64,000 nucleotides of DNA from Paracoccus sp. SMMA_5_TC (GCF_009696685.2 NZ_CP102355.1:1021001-1085000); one strand, 5' to 3'; positions 26,469 through 35,175 are shown, counted from the stretch's first letter. Translations and numbers: made by a program. The notes: a model not told the origin generated them from the sequence alone.

Positions 26469-27565
26469 GCGAGGAAAGCGACGACAAGCAATTCGACCCC
26501 AGCGAAAGCAAGCTGCGCAAGGCGCGCCAGGAAGGTGACATCCCGCGTTCGACCGAACTTCAGGCCGCGCTTGGCTGGCTGGGATTTGCGCTGGCATTGA
26601 TCTTCGCCGGGGCATGGGCGGTGCCACGCTGGGTGCAGATGGCAGGCCGCGCCCTGGGGACCGAACCCTGGCCAGAAACGGCAGAGACCGCCAGCGCAGA
26701 TCTGATGCGAGCCATGGCGGGAGAGGCGGCTCTGCAACTCATACTGGCTCTGGCAATCATGGCCGCACCGGTCGCGGCGGGCATTGTCTTGCACCGGGCA
26801 CTGCTGTTCACCCCCAAGAAACTGCTGCCGGACCTCAAGCGGATAAGCCCTGTCCATAATGCCAAACAGAAATTCGGCGCCACCGGACTTGGCGGCTTCG
26901 CGCTGTCGCTGACCAAGGTGATGCTGGTGGGGTTGGCCGGGGCATTGCTGTTTCGCATTTCGATGCAGTGGTTCACAGCCAGCGGCAACCTCTCTGAGCG
27001 GCAATGGGTTGCCGGCCTGGGTGTGCTGCTGGACCGCGTGGTCTGGACGGGGGTGGCCATCGGCGGCCTGTTTGCCGGCATCGATCTGGTGTGGAAACGT
27101 TTCAGCTATTTGCGGCGCCATCGCATGACGCGCCGTGAGGTTCAGGATGAGCACAAGGAAAGCGAAGGCGATCCGCATCTGAAGGCCGCGCGTCAGCAAA
27201 GGGCGGTCGATCTGGTGCTGAATTCGATGCTGGCGGATGTGCAAAAGGCTGACGTGGTCATCGTCAACCCAACCCATTATGCGGTCGCCCTGGAATGGAA
27301 ACGCGGCAGCGGTCGCGCCCCGGTCTGCCTTGCCAAGGGCGTGGACGAGGTGGCCCGACGCATCCGTGAACGCGCCATGAACAATCGCGTGCCGATCTGG
27401 TCGGATCCGCCCTGCGCGCGCGCGCTCCACGCCAGCGTCGATATCGGCGCGGAAATCCGTCCCGAACATTTCGCCCAGGTGGCCGCGGCAATCCGCTTTG
27501 CCGAGGCAGTGCGCAAAAAGGCCAGAGAGGGCTGGACGATCCCGCTGCGCAGGGGGCAGGGATGA
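26465..27565 (+). CDS. flhB: Flagellar export switch protein FlhB
   Basis: A 366-residue protein with an acidic N-terminus (MSEESDDKQFDPSESKLRKARQEG), four membrane segments and a cytoplasmic autocleavage domain with NPTHYAVAL, the self-cleaving site that switches export from hook to filament substrates. RRHRMTRREVQDEHKESEGDPHLK is the conserved linker. The start at 26465 overlaps fliR by four bases. The family length is about 350-380. Confidence 0.94.
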   Translation: MSEESDDKQFDPSESKLRKARQEGDIPRSTELQAALGWLGFALALIFAGAWAVPRWVQMAGRALGTEPWPETAETASADLMRAMAGEAALQLILALAIMAAPVAAGIVLHRALLFTPKKLLPDLKRISPVHNAKQKFGATGLGGFALSLTKVMLVGLAGALLFRISMQWFTASGNLSERQWVAGLGVLLDRVVWTGVAIGGLFAGIDLVWKRFSYLRRHRMTRREVQDEHKESEGDPHLKAARQQRAVDLVLNSMLADVQKADVVIVNPTHYAVALEWKRGSGRAPVCLAKGVDEVARRIRERAMNNRVPIWSDPPCARALHASVDIGAEIRPEHFAQVAAAIRFAEAVRKKAREGWTIPLRRGQG

Positions 27566-28002
27566 GGCAAGGGGATCTGGCAGGACTGCATCATGTTGCC
27601 AAGCTGCGCGCTGATCTGGAGCTGCGCCATTTTGCGGCCTATCGCAGCCATGTCGAACAGGCCCGTGCCCGGATCAATGCCTTGCAAGAGGAAATCTGCG
27701 CATTGCACCGGAGCGATATGCCTTTCAGCCTCGAGCAGGCCCGGCTGGCCAATGCCCAGACCCAGGCGCTGTGTCAGGCCTTGACGGCCGCCGAAACGGA
27801 ACTTGAGCGTATGCTGCCCGGTTATGAACAGTCTCGACAGACCGCGGCCCGTGCCTTCGGTCGCTGCGAGGCGATTGCTGAACTGAAGCGTCAGGAAAAG
27901 ACGCGGCAACAATACGAAAACCATCGCCGCGAGGCGGATCGTGCCGCGAACGCGGCATCCCTGACGCAGTATCCGCGGCCTTCCGGCGGCAATATGTCCT
28001 AA
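27562..28002 (+). CDS. FliJ-like coiled-coil protein closing the flagellar operon
   Basis: A 146-residue, almost wholly helical protein (VAKLRADLELRHFAAYRSHVEQARARINALQEE..., then LKRQEKTRQQYENHRREADRA). The size and coiled-coil form fit FliJ, the export ATPase stalk, and the position after flhB fits too. FliJ sequences are poorly conserved, so the symbol is withheld. It overlaps the flhB stop by four bases and ends the operon. A 187-bp gap follows before the TetR gene. Confidence 0.55.
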   Translation: MRQGDLAGLHHVAKLRADLELRHFAAYRSHVEQARARINALQEEICALHRSDMPFSLEQARLANAQTQALCQALTAAETELERMLPGYEQSRQTAARAFGRCEAIAELKRQEKTRQQYENHRREADRAANAASLTQYPRPSGGNMS

Positions 28003-28189
28003 ATGCAACCTGTCGCCAGGGCAAATGCAATAGCTGCTTGAGCACGGAACCGGAATTACGCAAACATTGGTTAATTATGTCGATGACGGCGCTGGCGCTG
28101 CACCGGGTCAAGGCTTTGATCCGGATGATCTGGCGCAATCTGTGATGGTGTTTTCGGCTTGGCCGGTGTTGAAGTGATGGGGTTAGTGT

Positions 28190-28834
28190 ATGTCGAACAG
28201 TGCACCCGTAACGCGCGGGAGAAAGTTCCTGCAGGTTCTGGAGGGCGCGCGCACCGTATTCCTGCGCGACGGGTTCGAGGGAGCCAGCGTGGACGAGATC
28301 GCGCGCGAAGCCGGCGTCTCGAAAGCCACTCTTTACAGTTATTTTCCTGACAAGCGCATGATGTTCATAGAGGTTTTCCGTCATGAACTGTCGCGTGAGG
28401 CTGCTGATGCCAGTGCCCTTGTCGATGTCGACCTGCCGGTGCGAAAGGTGCTGCCCTTTGTCGTGCAATTGATTTCGGCCTATCGGCTGTCGGATTTCGG
28501 GCTGCGCATCTATCGGGTCAGCGTCGGCGAGGCCGAACGTTTTCCCAGCCTGGCCCAGGAATATTACAATTCGGGGCCTTTCCTGTTGCGCCAACAGCTG
28601 ATCGCCTATCTGCGGCGTTGCGTCCAGCGCGGCGAGCTGTCGATTCCCGACCTTGAGCTAGCCGCAGATCAGCTGATCGAACTGGCCAGCGCCACGGTCC
28701 ATGATCGTGCGCTGTTTCTGGGCCGCGATTCGGTGGACAAGGATCTGTTGCAGCGCGTCCATGCTGCCGCCGTCGAGATGTTCCTGAGCCGGTATGGTGC
28801 CGAACGCGCGGGTCTGGCGGCAGTGGCGGAATGA
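28190..28834 (+). CDS. TetR/AcrR family transcriptional regulator
   Basis: A 214-residue regulator. The N-terminal helix-turn-helix is clear (ARTVFLRDGFEGASVDEIAREAGVSKATLYSYFPDKRMMFIEVF, residues about 20-63). The ligand-binding part (EELASAT-like region, ELAADQLIELASATVHDRALFLG) resembles the AefR-like group of TetR C-terminal domains. It stands alone between the flagellar operon and the I78 lipoproteins. Its target is not evident; the RND operon at 12.5-17.8 kb lacks a local regulator, but a link over 10 kb is speculation. Confidence 0.86.
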   Translation: MSNSAPVTRGRKFLQVLEGARTVFLRDGFEGASVDEIAREAGVSKATLYSYFPDKRMMFIEVFRHELSREAADASALVDVDLPVRKVLPFVVQLISAYRLSDFGLRIYRVSVGEAERFPSLAQEYYNSGPFLLRQQLIAYLRRCVQRGELSIPDLELAADQLIELASATVHDRALFLGRDSVDKDLLQRVHAAAVEMFLSRYGAERAGLAAVAE

Positions 28835-28908
28835 CGGTGGGTTCTTCTCATTCCCCGTTGCTGCCCCTATGATGCGACGTCGAAATTCCCGTATTGGATG
28901 AGCCACCG

Positions 28909-29241
28909 ATGAACCGAGCCCTGATCGCGCTTCTTGCCCTCAGCCCTCTGGCCGCCTGCGCCCCTGCGCCGCAACCGGTGCCCGAGCCTGTTCCGCAGGT
29001 CGTGCCGCCGACTCCGGTCGCAGGGGTCAGCGGGCTGCAATCGCGCGAACCCGATGCATGCCATGCCAAGAATTACGTCTCGGCCCTGGGCCAGCCGGGA
29101 AGCATCATTCCCAGCCTGGGCGTGACACGCGAATATCGCGTTGTGGAATATCGCGGGATCGAGCCGCAGGAATACGATCCGCTGCGCATCGTGTTCCGCC
29201 TGGATGCGGCCGGGAACATCTACAATATCGATTGCGGTTGA
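28909..29241 (+). CDS. I78-family peptidase inhibitor lipoprotein (copy 1)
   Basis: A 110-residue lipoprotein: MNRALIALLALSPLAAC is a type II signal peptide with Cys17 as lipidation site. A proline-rich linker (APAPQPVPEPVPQVVPPTP) follows. The C-terminal domain carries the I78 pattern: DACHAKNYVSALGQ, EYRVVEYRG, and a closing FRLDAAGNIYNIDCG with the conserved second Cys. I78 proteins inhibit serine peptidases of the subtilisin/elastase type. I chose the ATG at 28909 over one at 28894 because it starts the signal peptide. It sits twelve bases upstream of a related gene. Confidence 0.78.
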   Translation: MNRALIALLALSPLAACAPAPQPVPEPVPQVVPPTPVAGVSGLQSREPDACHAKNYVSALGQPGSIIPSLGVTREYRVVEYRGIEPQEYDPLRIVFRLDAAGNIYNIDCG

Positions 29242-29253
29242 GAAAGGCACGAC

Positions 29254-29529
29254 ATGAACAGACTTGCCCTGATGCTGCCGCTGCTGCTCGCAGCCTGCCT
29301 CGAGACAGAGGTGCCCCAACCGGCGCCGCAGCCTGAAGCCGATGCCTGCCGTGCCGGCGAGTTCAAGGTGCTGGTCGGCCAGCCCAGGCTGGTGCTGCGT
29401 GACATGCAGTTGCCGCAGGGCACGCGGATCATCGGCCCGCGCGATGCGGTCACCATGGATTATCGCCAGGATCGTCTGAATTTCGAGATCGGCGCCGACG
29501 GGCGGATCGCCAAGGTCGCCTGTTATTGA
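29254..29529 (+). CDS. I78-family peptidase inhibitor lipoprotein (copy 2)
   Basis: A 91-residue lipoprotein: MNRLALMLPLLLAAC ends in a lipobox with Cys15. The I78 core follows: DACRAGEFKVLVGQPRLVL, GTRIIGPRDAVTMDYRQDRLNFEIGADGRIAKVACY. The DYRxDRLN pattern is closer to the family consensus than in copy 1, which has EYDPLRIVF in its place. The two genes are 12 bp apart and probably co-transcribed. They are diverged paralogues rather than a fresh duplication. Confidence 0.8.
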   Translation: MNRLALMLPLLLAACLETEVPQPAPQPEADACRAGEFKVLVGQPRLVLRDMQLPQGTRIIGPRDAVTMDYRQDRLNFEIGADGRIAKVACY

Positions 29530-29575
29530 CAGACCCTTGCAAGGCGCGGGGGCGATTTCGCGCCTGCGCCCTGCA

Positions 29576-30580
29576 TCAGCCCGCCCCGCGCTGGCCCATC
29601 AGCCGTGCCATGTCCAGCATGCGGCACGAAAAGCCCCATTCGTTGTCATACCAGCCGAACACACGCAGCAGCCCACCCGCGACCGATGTTTCCGGACCGG
29701 CCATAACGATCGATTCGCTGCGGGCGCGCAGGTCGCTTGACACCAGCGGTCGATCCGTCCAGCCAAAGACGGCCGAATGCTCGGCCAATCCGCGCAAAAG
29801 GTCATTGACTTCATCGACCTGGGTCGGGCGTGCTGTCGTGATGGTCAGGTCGATGCAGGACACACTGGCCGTGGGCACGCGAATGGCGCGTGCGGCGACG
29901 CGACCGGCCAGATGCGGCAGAACCTCGCCGATCAGCCGGCCGGCGCTGGTCGAGGTCGGCACCATCGACAGGGCCGCAGCGCGGGATCGCGCGGCATCGC
30001 CACGCGGCTTGTCCACGGTCGGTTGACTGCCTGTATAACAATGCACCGTAGTCATCTGCCCGGACAGCACACCGAATTCGGCGTCCAGCACCCGCAGCAA
30101 GGGCGCCAGCGCATTGGTCGTGCAGGATGCGTTCGACACGATCCGTTCCGCGCCCAGACGATCATCGTTGGCACCGATCACCAGGGTGGCGTCCGCCTGA
30201 TCCGATGGGCCGGAAACCAGGACCGCAGCAGCGCCTGCCTCGAGCCCGCGGGCGATGATCGCCCGCGATCCGGTCAGGCCGGTGCATTCCAGCACGATGT
30301 CGATACCCGACAGATCCAGGCTGCGCAGATCCGGGGTGGAACGGAATTCAATGGCACGGCCATCGACGACCAGCGCGCCGGGCGCGGTGGTCACGCTGCC
30401 GCGCCAGGGACCGAAAACGCTGTCATATTCGAACAGATAGGCGCAGGTTTCCAGCGACTCGATCTCGTTGATCAGCACCAGTTCCAGATCATCGTGCCCA
30501 CCCTGCGCCAGAATGCGCAGGATGGTGCGTCCGATGCGTCCAAAACCGTTCAAGGCCAGTCTGATCCGTCGCTTTGCCAT
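29576..30580 (-). CDS. gap: Type I glyceraldehyde-3-phosphate dehydrogenase-like protein
   Basis: A 334-residue NAD(P)-dependent dehydrogenase of the GAPDH family. The Rossmann motif is ALNGFGRIGRTILR, the catalytic Cys153 is in SNASCTTNALAP and His180 in TTVHCYTGSQ; the phosphate-binding and C-terminal WYDNEWGFS motifs are present. It differs from ordinary GAPDH in the coenzyme loop (INEIESLET in place of the usual ND) and in several insertions, so it may be an erythrose-4-phosphate dehydrogenase-like paralogue or a gluconeogenic isoform. It follows bhcD by 16 bp on the same strand, so it could be read as the last gene of the bhc operon. Confidence 0.8.
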   Translation of the reverse strand: MAKRRIRLALNGFGRIGRTILRILAQGGHDDLELVLINEIESLETCAYLFEYDSVFGPWRGSVTTAPGALVVDGRAIEFRSTPDLRSLDLSGIDIVLECTGLTGSRAIIARGLEAGAAAVLVSGPSDQADATLVIGANDDRLGAERIVSNASCTTNALAPLLRVLDAEFGVLSGQMTTVHCYTGSQPTVDKPRGDAARSRAAALSMVPTSTSAGRLIGEVLPHLAGRVAARAIRVPTASVSCIDLTITTARPTQVDEVNDLLRGLAEHSAVFGWTDRPLVSSDLRARSESIVMAGPETSVAGGLLRVFGWYDNEWGFSCRMLDMARLMGQRGAG

Positions 30581-30596
30581 GGTCGGGCGCCATTGG

Positions 30597-31559
30597 TCAG
30601 ATATTGACCTTTTGCGCTACTCCCTTCTGGATTGCGATTTCGAGTGTTCTGGATGCGACGGCGAGGTCTTGCAGGCCGACGCCGGTGCCGTCGAAGATGG
30701 TGAGTTCGGCGTTTTCGCGGCCGGGGTCGATGCCGGCGACGACGGCGCCCAGTTCGCGGATCTGGTCCTGGGCGATCAGGCCCTGGTCGATGGCATGCTG
30801 GCATTCGCCGATGCTGATCGCCTGGGCGAGCTCGTCGGTGAAGACGCGGGCGCGCGCCAGCAGCGCCGGATCCAGTTCCTGCTTGCCGCGGGTGTCGGTG
30901 CCCATGGCGGCGATATGGGTCGGGCCCTGGACATGGCCGTCCATCAGCAGGGCCGAGAAGGACGAGGTGATCGAGATGATCACATCCGCCTCGGCGCCCA
31001 GCCGGGGCAGGTCGACCGCCTCGAAGGGCAGGCCCAGATCGGCGGCGGTCTCGGCCAGCCGGCCCAGCATCTCGGGATGCGGGTTCCAGCCCAGGACCCT
31101 GTCGAAGTCATGCACCGCGGCGGCGGCGCGCATCTGGAAGGCCGACTGGTGGCCGGCGCCGATCATGCCCAGCACCCGCGCGCCCCTGGGCGCCAGATAC
31201 CTGATCGACACCGCCGCGGCGGCGGCGGTGCGCAGCGCGGTCAGCAGGTTGCCGCCGATCGCCGCCCGCACCCGCCCGGTATCGGGGTCGAACAGGAACA
31301 CGGTGGACTGGTGGTTGATCAGCCCGTGCTTCTGGTTGTTGGGCCAGTAGCCGCCGGCCTTCAGCCCCAGCACCAGCCCGGCCGCGTCGAAGCCGCCCTT
31401 GAAGCCATAGAGCGCGTCCTCATGGCCGATGGCCTCGCGCACCACGGGAAAGTTCCAGGCCTTGCGCCGGGCCATCGAGGCGAAGACCGCCTCGATCGCC
31501 TCGAAGGCCGCCTCGGGGGTCATCAGACCCGCGATCTCGCTTTCGGCAACGACATACAT
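30597..31559 (-). CDS. bhcD: Iminosuccinate reductase BhcD
   Basis: A 320-residue member of the ornithine cyclodeaminase/mu-crystallin family. In the beta-hydroxyaspartate cycle BhcD reduces iminosuccinate to L-aspartate with NAD(P)H. The N-terminus (MYVVAESEIAGLMTPEAAFEAIE), the YWPNNQKHGLINHQ substrate segment and the Rossmann GMIGAGHQSAFQM fit the family; the assignment to BhcD rests on the complete bhcABC set upstream. The start overlaps the bhcC stop by one base. Order bhcA-bhcB-bhcC-bhcD matches Paracoccus denitrificans. Confidence 0.92.
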   Translation of the reverse strand: MYVVAESEIAGLMTPEAAFEAIEAVFASMARRKAWNFPVVREAIGHEDALYGFKGGFDAAGLVLGLKAGGYWPNNQKHGLINHQSTVFLFDPDTGRVRAAIGGNLLTALRTAAAAAVSIRYLAPRGARVLGMIGAGHQSAFQMRAAAAVHDFDRVLGWNPHPEMLGRLAETAADLGLPFEAVDLPRLGAEADVIISITSSFSALLMDGHVQGPTHIAAMGTDTRGKQELDPALLARARVFTDELAQAISIGECQHAIDQGLIAQDQIRELGAVVAGIDPGRENAELTIFDGTGVGLQDLAVASRTLEIAIQKGVAQKVNI

Positions 31560-32722
31560 CAGTAGGCTTTCCCGCGCGCCGACACCGGCCAGACGGTCTC
31601 GACCTTGCCGCCGCGCACGCCCACATACCAGTCATGGACGTTGCAGGTCGGGTCGCAATGGCCCGGCACCAGCCGCAGCTTGTCATTGACCTTCAGCACG
31701 CCGTTCGGATCCTCGACCACGCCGTGTTCGTCGCTGCACTTGATGTATTTCACATCGTCGCGGCCGTAGACGAAGGGCAGGCCGCTGTCGACCGACTGCG
31801 CCTTCAGACCGGCATCGACCACCGCCAGATGCGGCTTGGCATGCGACATGACCGAGGTCAGGATGAACAGCGCGTTTTCCCATTCGCCCTGGTCGATGCG
31901 CTTGCCGTCCTGGTCCAGGATGCGGCCGTAATCGGCATCCATGAAGGCATAGGAACCGCACTGCAGCTCGTTGTAGACCCCCGAGGCCGATTCGAAGTAA
32001 TAGGAACCGGTGCCGCCGCCCGAGACGAATTCGGGCTTCAGCCCCACCGCCTCCAGCGCGTCCACGGCTTCCTTGACCTGGGCGATGGCGGCGTCCAGCT
32101 TGGCCTTGCGGTCGGCATAGCTGTCCATGTGCTGCATCGCGCCCTGATAGGCCTGGATGCCCTTGAAGGTCAGGTTCGGCGCGGCCGCGGCGGCCTGGGC
32201 GATCTCGACCACGGCATCGGCGGTCTTGACCCCGCAGCGCCCGGCGCCGCAATCGATCTCGACGAAGATGCCCAGCTCGGTGCCGTGCTTGACCGCGGCG
32301 GCCGAGAGTTCGGCGATATTGGCCAGGTCATCGACGCAGACCGTCACCGTGGCGCCGGTCTTGGGCAGGCGGGCCAGGCGGTCGATCTTGGCCGGGTCGC
32401 GCACCTCGTTGGTGACCAGCACGTCCTTGATGCCGCCGCGGGCAAAGACCTCGGCCTCGCTGACCTTCTGGCAGCAGACGCCGACGGCGCCGCCCAGGCT
32501 TTCCTGCAGCTTCTGCACGTCGACCGACTTGTGCATCTTGCCGTGGCTGCGGTGGCGCATCCCGTGCGCCCTGGCGTAGTCGCCCATCTTCTTGATGTTG
32601 CGTTCCAGCGCGTCCAGGTCGAGGATCAGGCAGGGCGTCTGGATATCCTTTTCATCCATGCCCGGCAGGGCGGGGATGTCATAGCCGACCTCGTAGCCGG
32701 CAAAATCCGTCTTCGCGTTCAT
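31559..32722 (-). CDS. bhcC: Beta-hydroxyaspartate aldolase BhcC
   Basis: A 387-residue PLP enzyme of the D-threonine aldolase/alanine racemase fold. BhcC condenses glycine and glyoxylate to (2R,3S)-beta-hydroxyaspartate. The PLP lysine is in RSHGKMHKS (Lys62 or Lys65), and metal/PLP contacts appear in the C-terminal PGHCDPTCNVHDWYVGVRGG. I start at MNAKTDFAGY (32722); an extension to 32764 would overlap bhcB and is rejected. It lies 10 bp after bhcB. Confidence 0.93.
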   Translation of the reverse strand: MNAKTDFAGYEVGYDIPALPGMDEKDIQTPCLILDLDALERNIKKMGDYARAHGMRHRSHGKMHKSVDVQKLQESLGGAVGVCCQKVSEAEVFARGGIKDVLVTNEVRDPAKIDRLARLPKTGATVTVCVDDLANIAELSAAAVKHGTELGIFVEIDCGAGRCGVKTADAVVEIAQAAAAAPNLTFKGIQAYQGAMQHMDSYADRKAKLDAAIAQVKEAVDALEAVGLKPEFVSGGGTGSYYFESASGVYNELQCGSYAFMDADYGRILDQDGKRIDQGEWENALFILTSVMSHAKPHLAVVDAGLKAQSVDSGLPFVYGRDDVKYIKCSDEHGVVEDPNGVLKVNDKLRLVPGHCDPTCNVHDWYVGVRGGKVETVWPVSARGKAY

Positions 32723-32732
32723 GGGATGCTCC

Positions 32733-33692
32733 TCAGTTCCAGGGCAGCTTGTCGAGATCGACATTGCCGCCGGTGACGATGACGCCGACGCGCTTGCCGG
32801 CGAAGGCTTCGGGGTTTTTCAGGATGGTGGCCAGCGGCACGGCGCTGGAAGGTTCCAGAACCACGCGCAGATGCTTCCAGGCCAGCTTCATCGCGTCGAT
32901 GATTTCCTGCTCCGAGGCGGTGTAGATTTCCGAGACATGGTTCGACACGAAGTGCCAGGTCAGATCCTTGAGCGGCACCAGCAGCCCGTCGGCGATGGTC
33001 CTGGGTGCGTCGTCGGCGATGATGTGGCCGGCCTTGAAGCTGCGATAGGCGTCATCGGCCTGTTCGGGTTCGGCCGCGATGACCCTGGTTTCGGGCGCCA
33101 GCGTCGCCAGCGTCAGGCAGGTGCCCGAGATCATGCCGCCGCCGCCGATCGGCGCCACCACCATGTCGAGCCCATCGGTCTGTTCCATGAACTCGCGCGC
33201 GCAGGTGCCCTGGCCCGCGATCACCCGCGGGTCGTTGTAGGGATGCACGAAGTCGCCGCCGGTGCGGGCCTGCACCTCGGCAAAGGTCGCCTCGCGCGAG
33301 CTGGTCGAGGGCTCGCATTCGGTGATGACCCCGCCATAGCGGCGCACGGTGTCCTTTTTCGCCTGCGGCGCGGTGCGCGGCATCACCACGTTGCAGGGGA
33401 TGCCGCGGCGCATGGCCGCATAGCTCAGGCACGAGGCATGGTTGCCCGAGGAATGGGTGGCCACGCCCTTGGCGGCCTGCGCCTCGTCCAGGCCGAAGAC
33501 CGCATTGGTGGCGCCGCGGACCTTGAAGGCCCCCGGCTCCTGGAAGTTCTCGCATTTGAAGAACAGCTGCGCCCCGGCCAGATCGTTCAGATAGTCCGAG
33601 ACCCGCACCGGCGTGCGGCGGATATGCGGCTTGATGCGCTCATGCGCGGCCAGCATGTCCTCGTAGGTGGGGATATACATGGCGTCCGACAT
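32733..33692 (-). CDS. bhcB: Beta-hydroxyaspartate dehydratase BhcB
   Basis: A 319-residue fold type II PLP enzyme of the threonine dehydratase/serine racemase family. BhcB removes water from beta-hydroxyaspartate to give iminosuccinate. The PLP lysine is Lys57 in EPGAFKVRGATNAV, the phosphate loop is the glycine tetrad PIGGGGMISG, and SSGNHASCLSYAA binds substrate. The start at 33692 is one base past the bhcA stop. A second ATG at 33680 (MYIPTYEDM) is equally plausible and would match the Paracoccus protein start as I remember it. Confidence 0.93.
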   Translation of the reverse strand: MSDAMYIPTYEDMLAAHERIKPHIRRTPVRVSDYLNDLAGAQLFFKCENFQEPGAFKVRGATNAVFGLDEAQAAKGVATHSSGNHASCLSYAAMRRGIPCNVVMPRTAPQAKKDTVRRYGGVITECEPSTSSREATFAEVQARTGGDFVHPYNDPRVIAGQGTCAREFMEQTDGLDMVVAPIGGGGMISGTCLTLATLAPETRVIAAEPEQADDAYRSFKAGHIIADDAPRTIADGLLVPLKDLTWHFVSNHVSEIYTASEQEIIDAMKLAWKHLRVVLEPSSAVPLATILKNPEAFAGKRVGVIVTGGNVDLDKLPWN

Positions 33693-33693
33693 C

Positions 33694-34884
33694 TCAGGCG
33701 GCTTTCCGTTGCGCGGTGGCGGTGGACTGGCGGTAATGTTCCTGGGCGGCGGCAACGCCCGACCCCAGCCGCACCGGCAGGCCCAGATCGGCCATCACCA
33801 TCTCGGCGGTGGCGATGCCCGACAGCGCCATGGCATCGGTCAGGCTGCCCAGGTGGCCGATGCGGAACACCTTGCCCGCGACCTCGCCCAGGCCGGTGCC
33901 AAAGGCCATGTCATAGGTTTCCAGCGCATGGGCGACAATGCGGTTGGCGTCGAACCCCTCGGGCACGCGGATGGCGCTGACGCTGTCGGAATAAAGCTCG
34001 GGGCGCAGCGCACACAGCTTCAGGCCCCAGGCCTCGACCGCGGCGCGCACGCCGCCGGCGATGCGGTGGTGGCGGGCAAAGACATTCTCCAGCCCCTCGC
34101 TCAGCAGCCGCTCGCAGGCCGCGTTCAGCCCGTTGATCAGCCCGACCGGCGGCGTATAGGGATAGCCGTTGCGGGCATAGCCGCTGGCCATGTCGCGGAT
34201 GTCGAAGAAGGTGCGCGGCAGTGTCGCGCTTTCGACCTGCTCCATGGCCTTGGGCGAGAAGCCGACGATGGCCAGGCCCGGGGGCAGCATGAAGCCCTTT
34301 TGCGAACCGGTGACGGCGATGTCGACGCCCCATTCGTCCATGCGGAAGTCCATCGACCCGATCGAGCTGACGCCATCGACATAAAGCAGCGCCGGGTGCC
34401 CGGCCGCGTCCAGCGCGCGGCGCACGGCGGCGATGTCGGATTTGACGCCGGTCGCGGTCTCGTTATGCGTGGCCAGAACCACCTTGATCTCGTGGCCCTT
34501 GTCGGCGGTCAGGATCTCCTCGAAACGGTCGGCGGGAACGCCTTCGCCCCAGGGCGTCTCGACGAAGGTCACATCCAGGCGGTGGCGCTGGCACATGTCG
34601 ATCCAGCGGTGGCTGAACATGCCATTGCGCGCCGCCAGCACCTTGTCGCCCGGCGACAGCGTGTTGGTGATCGCGGTCTCCCAGCCGCCGGTCCCGGTCG
34701 AGGGGAACACGAACACCTGCGCGCGCTCGGTCTTGAGCACTTTCTTGACGCCTTCCAGCGCCGGATGCAGCATGCGCCCGAACACCGGCGAGCGATGGTC
34801 GATCGTCGGAATGTCGACGGCCTTGCGCATCTCCTCGGGGATGTTGGTCGGGCCGGGAATGAAGATCGGGTTCTGACTGGTCAT
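33694..34884 (-). CDS. bhcA: Aspartate-glyoxylate aminotransferase BhcA
   Basis: A 396-residue fold type I PLP aminotransferase of the serine-glyoxylate/alanine-glyoxylate group. BhcA transfers the amino group of aspartate to glyoxylate, giving oxaloacetate and glycine, which opens the cycle. PLP Lys196 lies in TGSQKGFMLPP, and YVDGVSSIGSMDF precedes it. The start has a strong AGGAGG eight bases upstream. It is the first gene of the operon. Alone it could be read as serine-glyoxylate aminotransferase, but the four-gene context makes BhcA clear. The regulator gene bhcR, next to the operon in Paracoccus denitrificans, is not adjacent here. Confidence 0.93.
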   Translation of the reverse strand: MTSQNPIFIPGPTNIPEEMRKAVDIPTIDHRSPVFGRMLHPALEGVKKVLKTERAQVFVFPSTGTGGWETAITNTLSPGDKVLAARNGMFSHRWIDMCQRHRLDVTFVETPWGEGVPADRFEEILTADKGHEIKVVLATHNETATGVKSDIAAVRRALDAAGHPALLYVDGVSSIGSMDFRMDEWGVDIAVTGSQKGFMLPPGLAIVGFSPKAMEQVESATLPRTFFDIRDMASGYARNGYPYTPPVGLINGLNAACERLLSEGLENVFARHHRIAGGVRAAVEAWGLKLCALRPELYSDSVSAIRVPEGFDANRIVAHALETYDMAFGTGLGEVAGKVFRIGHLGSLTDAMALSGIATAEMVMADLGLPVRLGSGVAAAQEHYRQSTATAQRKAA

Positions 34885-34938
34885 GGCAATACCTCCTGCT
34901 TGAAAACCACCCTACGCCCACCCCCGCAATCACGCAAT

Positions 34939-34995
34939 TTTTCTGAAAACAATTTCGCAATCGCGGAAAAATAGCAAACAATACAACAAAATCAA
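34939..34995 (-). promoter_or_regulatory. Probable bhc promoter with operator-like palindromes
   Basis: On the minus strand TTGATT (34990-34995) and TATTTT (34968-34973) are 16 bases apart, about 85-110 bp before bhcA. Two inverted repeats follow: TTTCGC-AATC-GCGGAAA as read on the plus strand (34953-34969, one extra base in one arm) overlapping the -10, and TTTTCTGAAAA (34939-34949). An IclR-type regulator such as BhcR would be the expected binder; the sites themselves are inferred. The surrounding 290 bp hold no gene. Confidence 0.42.
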
Positions 34996-35175
34996 TAAGA
35001 TGAAGTTTTCCGGGATTGCGCAGGCCACAGCCTGCCGGAAAGAAATTCGCCGCGCCGGTCGCCAGGGCTGATTCGTTCTGGCAGGCTGGCCATGAAAGAA
35101 AACCGCGCCAGGCCCAAGCGGGCGCGGCGCGGCAGGGCGGGAGGACAAGGCCGGCGGCAGCGGCGTCGGTTGCGC

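Noticed and set aside
25754..27469. 571-codon open frame antisense to fliR-flhB
   Set aside because: Both sense genes are clear flagellar export proteins; the antisense product is not protein-like.
28070..28090. CtrA box upstream of the TetR gene (TTAA at about 28073)
   Set aside because: The partner half-site seven bases away matches only two of four positions.
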